A stretch of DNA of 64,000 bases, from NCBI RefSeq assembly GCF_051414055.1, contig NZ_JBLKNX010000005.1, positions 1-64,000 on the forward strand. Reading direction: 5' to 3'. Origin of the DNA: Halosimplex halobium. GTDB lineage: Archaea > Halobacteriota > Halobacteria > Halobacteriales > Haloarculaceae. Shown piece by piece: positions 43,140-51,766 of this stretch. Made by a program: the position numbers and the translations under genes. How positions within the stretch are numbered: position 1 is the first letter of the stretch; every line of letters starts with the position of its first letter. Below the pieces are notes generated by a model. That model was not told the DNA's origin, searched no databases, and worked only from the letters and a program-made list of their open reading frames with translations.

Positions 43140-43512
43140 GGCGGTGAATGCCCTCGCCGCGCTCGCTAGCAGTCGTCTTGACCGCAAGGGACAGTAGGCG
43201 CTGAAAGCCCTCGCCGCGCTCGCTAGCAGTCGTCTTGACCGCAAGGGACAGTAGGCGCTGAAAGCCCTCGCCGCGCTCGCGGTCGCTGAGGCGGGATATC
43301 CGCGCTCTCGGCACCGCCCGCGCGGATAGTGCCCGCTCAGGCGACTACACGAGCGCGAGCGCGCCTCGCCCTTTCAGTCCGCCAGGACCGCAACCGCCCC
43401 GCGCAGCACCGCAGACGGCCACGAACCTCCCCAGCCGATTCGCTCCTGTCGTCGCTCATCCCTCGCGCGGCTACGGTCGCGCGCATGAACGCGCGCTCCA
43501 GCGCGCGCCGTG
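43140..43512 (-). repeat. Structured repeat element, copy A, with 57-bp tail repeats
   Basis: Non-coding and minus-strand. The 5' module (43512-43456) has GCGCGCTGGAGCGCGC and TAGCCGCGCGAGGGATGAG. The core (43380-43253, 128 bp) starts GGACTGAAAGGGCGAG, contains stems GCGCTCGCG/CGCGAGCGC and TATCCGCGC/GCGCGGATA, and ends GAGGGCTTTCAGCGCC. The tail has three copies with exact 57-bp period (start points 43254, 43197, 43140). Copy B at 57489-57855 is its inverted, structurally matching counterpart. It fills the 686-bp gap between polB and the IMPase gene. Confidence 0.75.
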
Positions 43513-43635
43513 TGGTCCGTCCGGGAGCCGTCCCGGGTGGAGACCCGCCGAGCGAAGCGAGGTGGGACAGGGGACGCCGACCGTGGGACCGCCCGTTTCG
43601 TCTAGCTTTTTGCGCGGGCGCCCGTCGGGACGGAC

Positions 43636-44466
43636 GTGACAGACGCACACAGGCGAGTGGCCGTGGCCGAGCGGGCGGCGCGGGCGGGCGGCGCCGTCGC
43701 CCGGCAGGCCTTCCGCGGCGAGCTCGCCGTCGAGACGAAGGCGGACAAGAACGACCTGGTGACCGAGTCCGACCGGGACGCCCAGCGGCAGGTCGTCTCG
43801 ACGCTGCGCGCGGAGTTCCCGAACGACGCGGTCGTGGGCGAAGAGGAGGCCGTGCCGGTGGGGCCGGCCGGCGAGGAGACGGAGATCCTGTCGGAAGTCC
43901 CGGAGTCGGGGGACACGTGGGTCGTCGACCCGATCGACGGGACGGCGAACTTCGCCCGCGGCCACCGGACGTGGGCGACGGCGGTCGCGGCGGTGGCCGA
44001 CGGCGACCTCGCCGCGGCGGCCGTCTATCTCCCGGCGACCGAGGACATGTACGCCGCGGGGGCGGAGACCGGCACCCGCAACGGGACGGCGCTGTCGGTC
44101 AGCGACCGGTCGGACCCGGAGACGTTCGCGGTCGCGCCGGTCGGCCGGTTCGAGCGCGGGACCGGCGACGAACTGGGCGCCATCGCCGAGGCGGTCGTCG
44201 ACGAACTGGGCGACTTCCGGCGGTTCGGGAGCATGCAGGCGACGCTGGCGTTCGTCGCGAGCGGCGAGCTCGACGCGGCCTTCGCGACGTACACGCCCGA
44301 CCCGTGGGACTCGCTGGCGGGGATCCACCTCGTCCGGCGGGCCGGCGGGACGGTCACTGACCTGGCCGGCGAGCCCTGGACCCGCGACAGCGAGGGGATC
44401 GTGGCGAGCAACGGACAGGCCCACGAGGCGGTCCGCGAGGTCGCGCGGGCCGCAGACTCGGCCTGA
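43636..44466 (+). CDS. Inositol monophosphatase family protein
   Basis: A 276-residue sugar-phosphate phosphatase: VTESDRDAQRQV, GEEEAV, the metal-binding WVVDPIDGTANFARG and WDSLAGIHLVRRAGG, the core of the IMPase/FBPase/CysQ superfamily. Substrate (inositol phosphate, fructose bisphosphate or PAP) cannot be decided. The start is GTG at 43636, about 29 nt below CTAGCTTTTTG, a TATA-like leaderless promoter. Copy A of the structured repeat lies upstream. Confidence 0.87.
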   Translation: MTDAHRRVAVAERAARAGGAVARQAFRGELAVETKADKNDLVTESDRDAQRQVVSTLRAEFPNDAVVGEEEAVPVGPAGEETEILSEVPESGDTWVVDPIDGTANFARGHRTWATAVAAVADGDLAAAAVYLPATEDMYAAGAETGTRNGTALSVSDRSDPETFAVAPVGRFERGTGDELGAIAEAVVDELGDFRRFGSMQATLAFVASGELDAAFATYTPDPWDSLAGIHLVRRAGGTVTDLAGEPWTRDSEGIVASNGQAHEAVREVARAADSA

Positions 44467-44586
44467 CGGGAGACGGGACGCGAGCGGTCGGGGCCGCATC
44501 GCCGGTCGAGAACGGGGGCAGGCGGTCGTGTCGGCGGTGCGCCCACGACCGGAAGGCTAAACAGCCAGACGCGCCCGGTTGCGGGC

Positions 44587-45720
44587 ATGGGAACGGACAG
44601 GGTCCTGACGGAGCGGAGCTGGCTGGGGGCGTTCGCCGCGGCGGTGGCGGCGCTCGTCGTCGGCTCCGTCGTCGCCACCGAGCGCGTCTACGACCAGTTC
44701 ATCTGGAAGTACTTCTGGGGACCGGTCTACTCGGACGCCAACAACGCCCGCTGTGCGGTCCTGACCGGCGACGGGATCGACCTGCACGCGACCGGCGCGG
44801 CCTGCCGGGCCGCGACCGGCGTCGTCGCGGAGACGGGCTACACGACCGTCTCGACGGTCGGCTACATGGTCGTGCTGGTGTTCATGCTCGGCGGCGTCTA
44901 CCTCCTGCTCGACCGGCTCGAGATCGGCGGTGACAGACGACTCTTCCTCTCGCTTGTCCCGTTCATGCTGTTCGGCGGCGCGGTCCGGGTCGTCGAGGAC
45001 GCGACCGACGCCGCGGTCGCCGCGGGCGTCGAACCCGTCATCGGTTACCCGCTGAACGTGCTGTTCATCAGCCCGATCATCTACGTGACGGTGTTCCTGA
45101 TCACGCTGGCGGCCCTGCTCGCGAGCATGTGGCTGGAGTCGCAGGGGACGGTCCGGAACCGCTACCGGGCGCTGGCCGGCTTCGGGCTCGGGATCCTCGC
45201 GCTCACGCTCGCCTATCTCTTCTTCGTCGCGTTCACACGGGAGTACGTCTCCTTCTACCCGCAGATCCTGGTCGTCGACGTGGGGCTGGCCTCGGTGCTA
45301 GCCTACGGGATCTACCGGGCCGCCGACCGCTTCGAACCGGCGATCAACGCGGGGACGGGCGTGGTCGGACTCGGGATCCTGTGGGCCCACGCAATCGACG
45401 GCGTGGCGAACGTCGTCGCGGCCGACTGGCTGCCCGAGCTGGGCCACCCCATCGAGGCCTACGGCGCGAAACACGTCGCCAACCGGGCGATCATCGACGT
45501 GACCCAGGCGGTCCAGCCGGCATCCGTGTCGGCGGCCATCGGCACGTCGTGGCCGTTCCTGTTCGTGAAACTCGGCGTCGCGCTGGGCATCGTGTGGCTG
45601 TTCGACGAGCGGATCTTCGAGGAGAGCCCCCGCTACGCGGTCCTGCTGCTCGTCGCGGCCGCGGCCGTCGGGCTCGGCCCGGGTACCCGGGACATCCTCC
45701 GGGTGACGTTCGCGATCTGA
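44587..45720 (+). CDS. DUF63 family membrane protein
   Basis: A 377-residue membrane protein with about nine transmembrane helices (AAAVAALVVGSVVATERV, STVGYMVVLVFMLGGVYLLLDRL, LVPFMLFGGAVRVVEDATDA, and others), conserved in archaea as DUF63. The RVVEDATDA and WAHAIDGVANVVA segments hold buried acidic and histidine residues typical of the family. Function unknown. GCTAAAC about 30 nt before the ATG fits a leaderless promoter. Confidence 0.85.
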   Translation: MGTDRVLTERSWLGAFAAAVAALVVGSVVATERVYDQFIWKYFWGPVYSDANNARCAVLTGDGIDLHATGAACRAATGVVAETGYTTVSTVGYMVVLVFMLGGVYLLLDRLEIGGDRRLFLSLVPFMLFGGAVRVVEDATDAAVAAGVEPVIGYPLNVLFISPIIYVTVFLITLAALLASMWLESQGTVRNRYRALAGFGLGILALTLAYLFFVAFTREYVSFYPQILVVDVGLASVLAYGIYRAADRFEPAINAGTGVVGLGILWAHAIDGVANVVAADWLPELGHPIEAYGAKHVANRAIIDVTQAVQPASVSAAIGTSWPFLFVKLGVALGIVWLFDERIFEESPRYAVLLLVAAAAVGLGPGTRDILRVTFAI

Positions 45721-45792
45721 CGGCGGTCGCCTCACCGTTTGCGAGGCGGTCGCTGTCGAGGGTTCGGAAACCGACGGAGAATCCCGACCGTC

Positions 45793-45948
45793 TCAGACCG
45801 TCTCGAGCGCCGACTCGGGGTAGTACCGGCTACCGCAAGTCGGGCACTCGGCGACGGTCACCTCGCCGCCCGCCGCGGGCGACGCCACTTTGGTCCGCAC
45901 GAGTTGCTGGTCGCAGTCTGTACACGGGAGGTCGAACTCGGATACCAT
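45793..45948 (-). CDS. Small zinc-ribbon protein (51 aa)
   Basis: A short protein, MVSEFDLPCTDCDQQLV to RYYPESALETV, with two CxxC pairs: CTDC (residues 9-12) and CPTC (35-38). It has a good Shine-Dalgarno (GAGGAG, about eight nt before the ATG). Such tiny zinc proteins are common in haloarchaea and often affect growth or motility, but this one's function is unknown. It is outside any long reading frame, yet start, SD and Cys pattern support it. Confidence 0.65.
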   Translation of the reverse strand: MVSEFDLPCTDCDQQLVRTKVASPAAGGEVTVAECPTCGSRYYPESALETV

Positions 45949-46124
45949 GATACGCTCCTCTGACGGTCCGCTTCGGGCCTGCAGAAGCGACGCCAGGTGC
46001 CGTGTGAACGGTGCGCACCCGATAGCATAAAGTCTCGCATTAGTCGGTTTCGTTCCATATTCCGCGCCGTCGTCGGGTTACAAAAATCGAGGTAGCTGTC
46101 GGAACCCGAAACGGGCACGACCCG

Positions 46125-47855
46125 TCAGGGGTAGGGGTGGTGGTCGCGGTCGAGCGCGGGCTCGAAGCCCATGTCGGCGGGGACCGAGCGGGCCCGCTCC
46201 CCGAAGTAGGGGTCGCCGAAGAACAGCGGCTGGGCGCCCGGGACGACGACGCGGACGGCCTCGAAGCCGAGGCGTTGCACGTCCCGCGTCGTCGTCCGGG
46301 CGGCGTAGACCGAGGGGCCGGCCTCGACGACCCGGTCGAGGACGGCGTCGAGGTGGGCACCGCCTTCGGGGACTGACTCGGGGCCGACGGAAGCGGCGTC
46401 GACGGTCGTCTCCGGGCTGACGAACTCGTCGACGACGGGCGGGCGGTCGGCGTAGCGGCCGATGGCGCCGTCGGTCTCGGCAGCGCCCTCGCGGCCCATG
46501 CCGTCGAGTTCGACCCAGTTCTGGACGGCCTCGGCCAGCGCGTTGCGGGCGGCGCGGCCGGCGTCGAGGTGGGCCGCGGTGCCCAGCGCGAGTTCCGGCC
46601 ACTCCTCGCGGGTGACGGCGACGGCTACCACCGGCACGTCGATATCCTGCGTGAGCAACAGTGCGGTCGCGTCCAGCCCCTCGGCACCGGCGCGGGCGGC
46701 CAGCCGCTCGTAGCCCGGGTCCGACACGTCCAGGCCCAGCGGGTCGTACGTCGAGTACCAGGCGATGGTCGTCGCGTCGCGCTCGACGACCTCGTACAGG
46801 CCCGACAGCAGCGCCTCCACCGACGAGTTGCCGAGGCCGAGCCCGGTTGTGATAGCGGGGCGGATCGTCCGCTCGGGCGGCGGGTAGTGGACGATCTCGG
46901 CGGGCAGGGAGACGGGCTGTTCGGTCACCAGGTCCGTCCCGCGGACCCACGGCCGCTCGGCGCGGTCGGCGTCGGCGCCCTCGCCGCTCCCGACCCAGCT
47001 CTCGGGGCGGACGAACGCCGAGGGCGCGACGGCGTCGGCCAGCTCGGTCGCCGCGGCGGTCTTGAACTCCCGGGCGTGGTAGACGCCGGCGCAGTAGCGC
47101 TCGTAGGCCTCGCCGAGCGCCTTCATGAACGCGGCGTCCCACCCGGGGTCGACCCCGGCTGCCTGCCGGGAGGCGGTCGCGTCCGCGAACGCGCCCGTGT
47201 CGCAGACCTGCGCGAGGTAGTACGGCGCCGGGTACGACTCGGCCTCGCCGACCTGGGCGACGACGCCGACCCGGTCGTCGAGGCCGCGCTCGGCACGCGA
47301 GAGCGACCGCTCCACGTCGCGGTCGAGATGTCCGCGGTCGAGGACGCGGTCGCGACCCTCGCCGCACTGACAGCCCGGCACGGGGAGGAACTCCCGTTCG
47401 GTGTGGGGGAGTTCGACGACGGTCCCGAGCGGGTCGCCCTCGGCGGGGTCGACCAACTGAGCGGCCCGGCGGCCGGCGACGGCGCCGGCGAAGCGGGCGG
47501 TCGCGTCGGCCGGCGCGGCCGTCGGGTCGGCGTCGGGGTCGGCGTTCGACTCGACGCGCGCGGCGAGACACCGGTAGCAGGCCCCCTCGGGCTCGAAGGC
47601 GGCGACGGCGGCGTCGACGACCGGGACGCCGCCGACCCCACCGAGTTCGACCGCGACCCAGGGGACGCCCGCCTCGCGCGCCCGGTCGTTCGCTCGCTCG
47701 AACGCGGCGGCGCCCGCCCGGTCGACGACGACGCCGAGCCGCGCCCCGGGGTCGAACGCCGCCCGCTCGCGCCGCTCGACGGGTTCGTCCACGTCGCCCA
47801 GCGCCGCCGCGACCGCGTCGGCGGCGGGGCCCGTTCCGACGAGTTCGACTGTCAT
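46125..47855 (-). CDS. YcaO-domain protein with N-terminal E1/ThiF-like domain (TOMM cyclodehydratase-like)
   Basis: A 576-residue protein. The N-terminal about 200 residues look like an ocin-ThiF-like partner domain with cysteine pairs CYRC (about 92-95) and CQC (about 161-163), plausible zinc ligands. The YcaO half has the ATP-binding glutamates in FMKALGEAYERYCAG and SGLYEVVERDA, then EAVQNWVELDG. The C-terminus ends DHHPYP, echoing the PxP-type tails of azoline-forming cyclodehydratases. YcaO enzymes activate backbone amides with ATP to make azolines, thioamides or amidines. No precursor peptide or dehydrogenase gene is adjacent. Start ATG 47855 follows CTTTTCTAC by about 27 nt. Confidence 0.85.
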   Translation of the reverse strand: MTVELVGTGPAADAVAAALGDVDEPVERRERAAFDPGARLGVVVDRAGAAAFERANDRAREAGVPWVAVELGGVGGVPVVDAAVAAFEPEGACYRCLAARVESNADPDADPTAAPADATARFAGAVAGRRAAQLVDPAEGDPLGTVVELPHTEREFLPVPGCQCGEGRDRVLDRGHLDRDVERSLSRAERGLDDRVGVVAQVGEAESYPAPYYLAQVCDTGAFADATASRQAAGVDPGWDAAFMKALGEAYERYCAGVYHAREFKTAAATELADAVAPSAFVRPESWVGSGEGADADRAERPWVRGTDLVTEQPVSLPAEIVHYPPPERTIRPAITTGLGLGNSSVEALLSGLYEVVERDATTIAWYSTYDPLGLDVSDPGYERLAARAGAEGLDATALLLTQDIDVPVVAVAVTREEWPELALGTAAHLDAGRAARNALAEAVQNWVELDGMGREGAAETDGAIGRYADRPPVVDEFVSPETTVDAASVGPESVPEGGAHLDAVLDRVVEAGPSVYAARTTTRDVQRLGFEAVRVVVPGAQPLFFGDPYFGERARSVPADMGFEPALDRDHHPYP

Positions 47856-47946
47856 GCCAGCCCGGTGGGGGCGACGGGTAGAAAAGCCCGGGGACTCGCA
47901 GCCCCCGGTCCGTCGGGTCCCGGCGGCCGTCTCCGACCGGAGCGGG

Positions 47947-48762
47947 TCAGTCGTAGAGCTGTTCCTGGGCGATCTGTCCGAGTTCTGTTAGGTCCATCTC
48001 GCGCAGGTCCTCGGCCAGCCGGAGCCGCAGGCGCGGGCGACCCACGTCGATCGGGACCTTCTCGGTCGTGACGAGGCCGCTGTCCTCCAGTCGCGTCTTC
48101 ATCCGCGAGAAGGTGGCCTTGCTCGCCAGGCCCACGTCCTCGCCCCACTTGCTCATGTCGTAGAGCAGCTGGCCGTTGCGCGCGGCGACCAGCAGGGCGA
48201 TGGCCACCTCGTCGAGCCCTTCCCCCTCGCCCTTGGCGACCGCCAGGGAGTCGAGGAGCGCGTCGAAGTCCTCCGCGGTGTCGGTGCCGATGTCGGCGGC
48301 CAGCGTCTCGCGGACGGCCGACAGCGGCGGCGTCCGCAGCGAGTAGTCCTCGGCGGCGTCCCACTCGCGCCCGTAGCGGTCGCGTACGTCGGCGACGAAC
48401 GCCTCGTCGGCGGCCGAGAGCCCGCCGACCCGGTCGTCGCCGGCGACCAGCGAGACGACCGCCGACTCCGTCACCAGAAGCGACGCCTCCGGCGGCTCCT
48501 CCAGCACCCGCAGCGCCAGCGTCCCGGCGTCGACCAGGTCGGCGGCCCGCCCCGCCACGATGAAATCCGCGAGCACGTCCTTGATCGGGTCGCCGGGCGC
48601 GAGCAGCCGGACAGTCGGCGGCGTCTCCACCTCGTGCAGCCCGAATATCACTTCGGAGATAGTCTCGCGGGTGGGGTTGACCGCGTAGACGACGCCGCTA
48701 CTGTCCCGAAAGACGCCAGCCAGGACCGCGCCCACGTCCGCCTCGAGAAAGTTCGAACTCAT
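47947..48762 (-). CDS. Transcriptional regulator of the TbsP (DUF5821) family
   Basis: A 271-residue protein. The N-terminal half is alpha/beta (VVYAVNPTRETISEVIFGLHEVETPPTVRLLAPGDPIKDVL); the C-terminal 90 residues are a winged helix: NGQLLYDMSKWGEDVGLASKATFSRMKTRLEDSGLVTTEKVP. From memory this matches TbsP of Haloferax, which with TrmB regulates glycolytic/gluconeogenic genes; this identification is a recollection. An AT-rich promoter with TGATAATG about 25 nt before the ATG is leaderless. It is divergent from glyA. Confidence 0.7.
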   Translation of the reverse strand: MSSNFLEADVGAVLAGVFRDSSGVVYAVNPTRETISEVIFGLHEVETPPTVRLLAPGDPIKDVLADFIVAGRAADLVDAGTLALRVLEEPPEASLLVTESAVVSLVAGDDRVGGLSAADEAFVADVRDRYGREWDAAEDYSLRTPPLSAVRETLAADIGTDTAEDFDALLDSLAVAKGEGEGLDEVAIALLVAARNGQLLYDMSKWGEDVGLASKATFSRMKTRLEDSGLVTTEKVPIDVGRPRLRLRLAEDLREMDLTELGQIAQEQLYD

Positions 48763-48992
48763 CTGATAGCTATGGTATTCCGCATTATCACACTTAATTT
48801 TACCGCCAGATACCGTTGAATCGACCTGGACGGACGACGAGGCCGACGTTCGCCCGCGCGACCGCGGAGTACGGTCGGCCCCGATCCGGCCGGTCGTGGG
48901 GCCGTCGACGCGGCCCGCCGTGGCGCGGCGGCGCGGTCGTCCTCGCTCCGCGAAAAGGTAGATTATTGACGGGGCGTCGCCGATACCCCTAC

Positions 48993-50267
48993 ATGAACTA
49001 CGACACGGTCCGGTCTGTGGACCCCGAAGTCGCGAACGCCCTCGAAGCGGAGGTCGAGCGCCAGGGCGACACCCTCGCGATGATCGCCAGCGAGAACCAC
49101 GTCAGCGAGGCGGTCCTCGAAGCCCAGAGCTCGGTGCTCACGAACAAGTACGCCGAGGGCTACCCCGGGTCGCGCTACTACGGCGGCTGCGAGCACGCCG
49201 ACACGATCGAACAGCTCGCCATCGACCGCGCGAAGGGGCTGTGGGGCGCCGAGTACGTCAACGTCCAGCCCCACTCGGGCTCGCAGGCCAACATGGCCGT
49301 CTACACGGCGATGCTGGAACCGGGTGACAAGATCCTCTCGCTGGACCTGACCCACGGCGGCCACCTCAGCCACGGCCACCCGAAGAACTTCGCCGGGCAG
49401 GTCTACGAGGTCGAGAACTACGAGGTCGACGAGGAGACGGGCCGCCTCGACTTCGAGGAGATCCGCGCCCACGCCGAGGCGTTCGACCCGGACATGATCG
49501 TCTCGGGCTTCTCCGCGTACCCCCGCGAGGTGCAGTGGGACGAGTTCCAGGCCATCGCCGACGACGTGGGCGCCTACCACACGGCCGACATCGCCCACAT
49601 CACCGGGCTGGTCGCCGCCGGCGTCCACGAATCGCCGGTCGGCGTCGCGGACTTCGTCACGGGTTCGACGCACAAGACCATCCGCGCGGGTCGCGGCGGC
49701 ATCATCATGGCCGACGGGGAGTACGGCGACGCCATCGACTCGGCGATCATCCCCGGCACGCAGGGCGGCCCGCTCATGCACAACATCGCCGGCAAGGCCG
49801 TCGGCTTCAAGGAGGCGCTGCAGCCGCACTTCGAGGAGTACGCCGAGCAGACGATCAGGAACGCACAGGCGCTGGCCGACCACCTGCAGGAGCACGGTTT
49901 CTCGCTGGTCTCCGGCGGGACGGACAACCACCTCGTGCTCGTGGACCTCCGGGACTCCCACCCGGACGTGACGGGCAAGCAGGCCGAGGAGGCGCTGGAG
50001 GACGTGGGGATCGTCCTCAACGCCAACACGGTGCCCGGCGAGACTCGCTCGCCGTTCGTCGCTTCGGGCATCCGTGCGGGCACGCCCGCGCTGACCACCC
50101 GGGGCTTCGACGAGGACGCCTGCGAGACGGTCGGCCACTGCATCGCCGAGGTCATCGACAACCCCGACGACGAGGACGTCAAGGCCGAGGTCGCCGAGAT
50201 CGTCCAGGGGCTCTGCGAGGAGTACCCCCTCTACGGCGACGACAGCGAAGGACTCGTCTTCGAGTAA
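48993..50267 (+). CDS. glyA: Serine hydroxymethyltransferase
   Basis: A 424-residue PLP enzyme interconverting serine and glycine with a folate or tetrahydromethanopterin-type C1 carrier. Visible are ASENHVSEAVLEAQSSVLTNKYAEGYPGSRYYGGCEHAD, HGGHLSHGH, DIAHITGLVAAG, and the PLP lysine context GSTHKTIRAGRGG. The ATG at 48993 follows a GATTATTG TATA-like box by about 29 nt, indicating a leaderless mRNA; the upstream open frame is not conserved. Confidence 0.95.
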   Translation: MNYDTVRSVDPEVANALEAEVERQGDTLAMIASENHVSEAVLEAQSSVLTNKYAEGYPGSRYYGGCEHADTIEQLAIDRAKGLWGAEYVNVQPHSGSQANMAVYTAMLEPGDKILSLDLTHGGHLSHGHPKNFAGQVYEVENYEVDEETGRLDFEEIRAHAEAFDPDMIVSGFSAYPREVQWDEFQAIADDVGAYHTADIAHITGLVAAGVHESPVGVADFVTGSTHKTIRAGRGGIIMADGEYGDAIDSAIIPGTQGGPLMHNIAGKAVGFKEALQPHFEEYAEQTIRNAQALADHLQEHGFSLVSGGTDNHLVLVDLRDSHPDVTGKQAEEALEDVGIVLNANTVPGETRSPFVASGIRAGTPALTTRGFDEDACETVGHCIAEVIDNPDDEDVKAEVAEIVQGLCEEYPLYGDDSEGLVFE

Positions 50268-50276
50268 CGCAGTTCG

Positions 50277-50281
50277 TTTTT
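50277..50281 (+). terminator. T5 terminator after glyA
   Basis: A TTTTT run ten bases past the glyA stop, at the point where the convergent HalOD1 gene ends. Confidence 0.35.
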
Positions 50282-50284
50282 CGC

Positions 50285-50551
50285 CTACGGCGGTTCGTCG
50301 GAGCGGACCGTCTCGCTCCGGTTGACCAGGTCGCCGTCGACGCTGATCGCGCCGCGTCCGTCGACGGTCACGGTGTGGTCGGGCACCTCGAAGGTCAGTT
50401 TCCAGTCGTCGTGGTCCATCGCCGCCAGCGACCTGACCGCGTCGGTCGAGACGTGGTCGTGCAGCGAGAAGTCGAGTTCGTGCGGCTCGACGCCCTCGAC
50501 GACGGCGATCGCCCGGACGATGTTCAGGGCGATGTCGTCGGTCGAGGTCAC
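50285..50551 (-). CDS. HalOD1 output-domain protein
   Basis: An 88-residue protein of the HalOD1 family: LNIVRAIAVVEGVEPHELDFSLHDHVSTDAVRSLA and EVPDHTVTVDGRGAISVDG. HalOD1 domains are predicted signalling outputs in haloarchaea, often paired with regulators. Its ATG overlaps the upstream HTH-gene stop by four bases (ATGA), so the two are translationally coupled. Confidence 0.85.
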   Translation of the reverse strand: MTSTDDIALNIVRAIAVVEGVEPHELDFSLHDHVSTDAVRSLAAMDHDDWKLTFEVPDHTVTVDGRGAISVDGDLVNRSETVRSDEPP

Positions 50552-50946
50552 GATTCACACCCCCGTTGTTGCTCCCCCAGCCGCTGGCACGACTCGGTGA
50601 GTTGCTGGGGGATCTCGTCGGCGTGAGCGTCGAGCGCCTCGAAGACGGCAGCGACCTCCTCGAAGGCCGGGCCGCGGCGCACTCGCAGCGGTTCGCACTC
50701 CCACTCGACGAAGCCGTGTTCGGCCAGCGCCGGCAGGTGCGAGTGGACCAGGTCGACGTACAGCTCCTCGGGGTCCCGGAGCAGATACGGCGGGTTGGCC
50801 GCCTCGGGGAGCGACAGCTCCCGGTCGGGCGGGGCCTCCATCAGCGCGACCACCATCTGCCTGCGGGGCTCGGCCGTGAGCGACCCGAACACCCTGTTCC
50901 ACCGGTCGATCATTGCCGCTGCCCGTTCGTCGTGGTCGGCGGACAT
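50548..50946 (-). CDS. HTH-type regulator paired with HalOD1
   Basis: A 132-residue protein. The middle VALMEAPPDRELSLPEAANPPYLLRDPEELYVDLVHSHLPALAEHGFVEW is a winged-helix-like DNA-binding pattern (haloarchaeal DUF7344-type regulator, from memory). MSADHDER at 50946 is taken as start; the frame could begin at 50973. It is the first gene of the HTH-HalOD1 pair, so it probably senses or relays a redox or light signal, but this is inference. Confidence 0.75.
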   Translation of the reverse strand: MSADHDERAAAMIDRWNRVFGSLTAEPRRQMVVALMEAPPDRELSLPEAANPPYLLRDPEELYVDLVHSHLPALAEHGFVEWECEPLRVRRGPAFEEVAAVFEALDAHADEIPQQLTESCQRLGEQQRGCES

Positions 50947-51054
50947 GTCTACACGTTTGCTACCAGGCCACATACAACTTTGGTGGACGGCAGCCCCGGT
51001 CGTCCGTCACGCCCGCGAGACACGCTTTTGGCCGGTCCGGGCGAAGTCGTCCGC

Positions 51055-51672
51055 ATGACCGACGAGCCCCGTCGAACCCGGCGAGCGGTCCTCCGACTGA
51101 GCGCGCTCGCGGCCGCCGGGGTCGCGGGCTGTGCGACCTTCGAGCCCGGGAGCGAGACCGCGACAGCGGGACCCGCCACAGAGGCGGCGAACGGCGGCGG
51201 GGCGGGCGACCCCGCCGGCGAGGATACTGGTGAACCGACCGCAACGCGGCGGGAGGGTTCGGCGGCCACCGACTCGACCGGCCAGACCGGGACGCCCGAA
51301 CTCGACCTCCAGGAGGCCAACGTCACCGCCGTTGCGGTCGAACCGGCGGGCGACGGCGCGTACCGCTTCTCGGTGACGCTGTACCACGACGACGACGGCG
51401 AGGACGGCTACGCCGACTGGTGGCAGGTCGAGACGCTCGACGGCGAGCGACTCGGCCGCCGGGAACTCCTGCACGCTCACTCCACCGCGCCGTTCACGCG
51501 CTCCGATACCGTCGAAATTCCGTCCAATACGACCTGCGTCGTCGTTCGCGGCCACGACCAGACCCACGGCTACGGCGGCCAGGCGATGCTGGTGACCGTC
51601 GACAGCGGTGCGACCCGCGCGGTCGACCAGGGATCCGAGAAGTCGAGGTTCGCCGAGCAGGAGTGTCCCTGA
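51055..51672 (+). CDS. Tat-exported lipoprotein, unknown function
   Basis: A 205-residue protein with a twin-arginine signal (EPRRTRRAVLRLSALAAAGVAGC) ending in a lipobox AGVAGC, so it is exported folded and lipidated at the Cys. A Thr/Ala/Gly-rich linker follows (about residues 30-80); the C-terminal about 120 residues form a beta-rich domain (FSVTLYHDDDGEDGYADWWQVETLDGERLGRRELLHAHSTAPFTRSDTVEIP). No known binding motif. Start ATG 51055. Confidence 0.82.
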   Translation: MTDEPRRTRRAVLRLSALAAAGVAGCATFEPGSETATAGPATEAANGGGAGDPAGEDTGEPTATRREGSAATDSTGQTGTPELDLQEANVTAVAVEPAGDGAYRFSVTLYHDDDGEDGYADWWQVETLDGERLGRRELLHAHSTAPFTRSDTVEIPSNTTCVVVRGHDQTHGYGGQAMLVTVDSGATRAVDQGSEKSRFAEQECP

Positions 51673-51766
51673 CGGGGTCGAAGGGGGAGGGAGACAATCG
51701 GTGAGGGGCTTGCAGTCGCCTGCCGCAGACGGGCGGTTTATGCCGTTCGGTTCCCGAGTTCCGGGT

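Noticed and set aside
42950..43648. Minus-strand frames encoding ALERAFMRATVAARGM and ERGEGFQRLLSLAV-like peptides (also on plus strand at 57299-57953)
   Set aside because: They fall exactly in the structured repeat elements, lack shared starts, and vary in frame around them; the DNA rather than the peptide is conserved.
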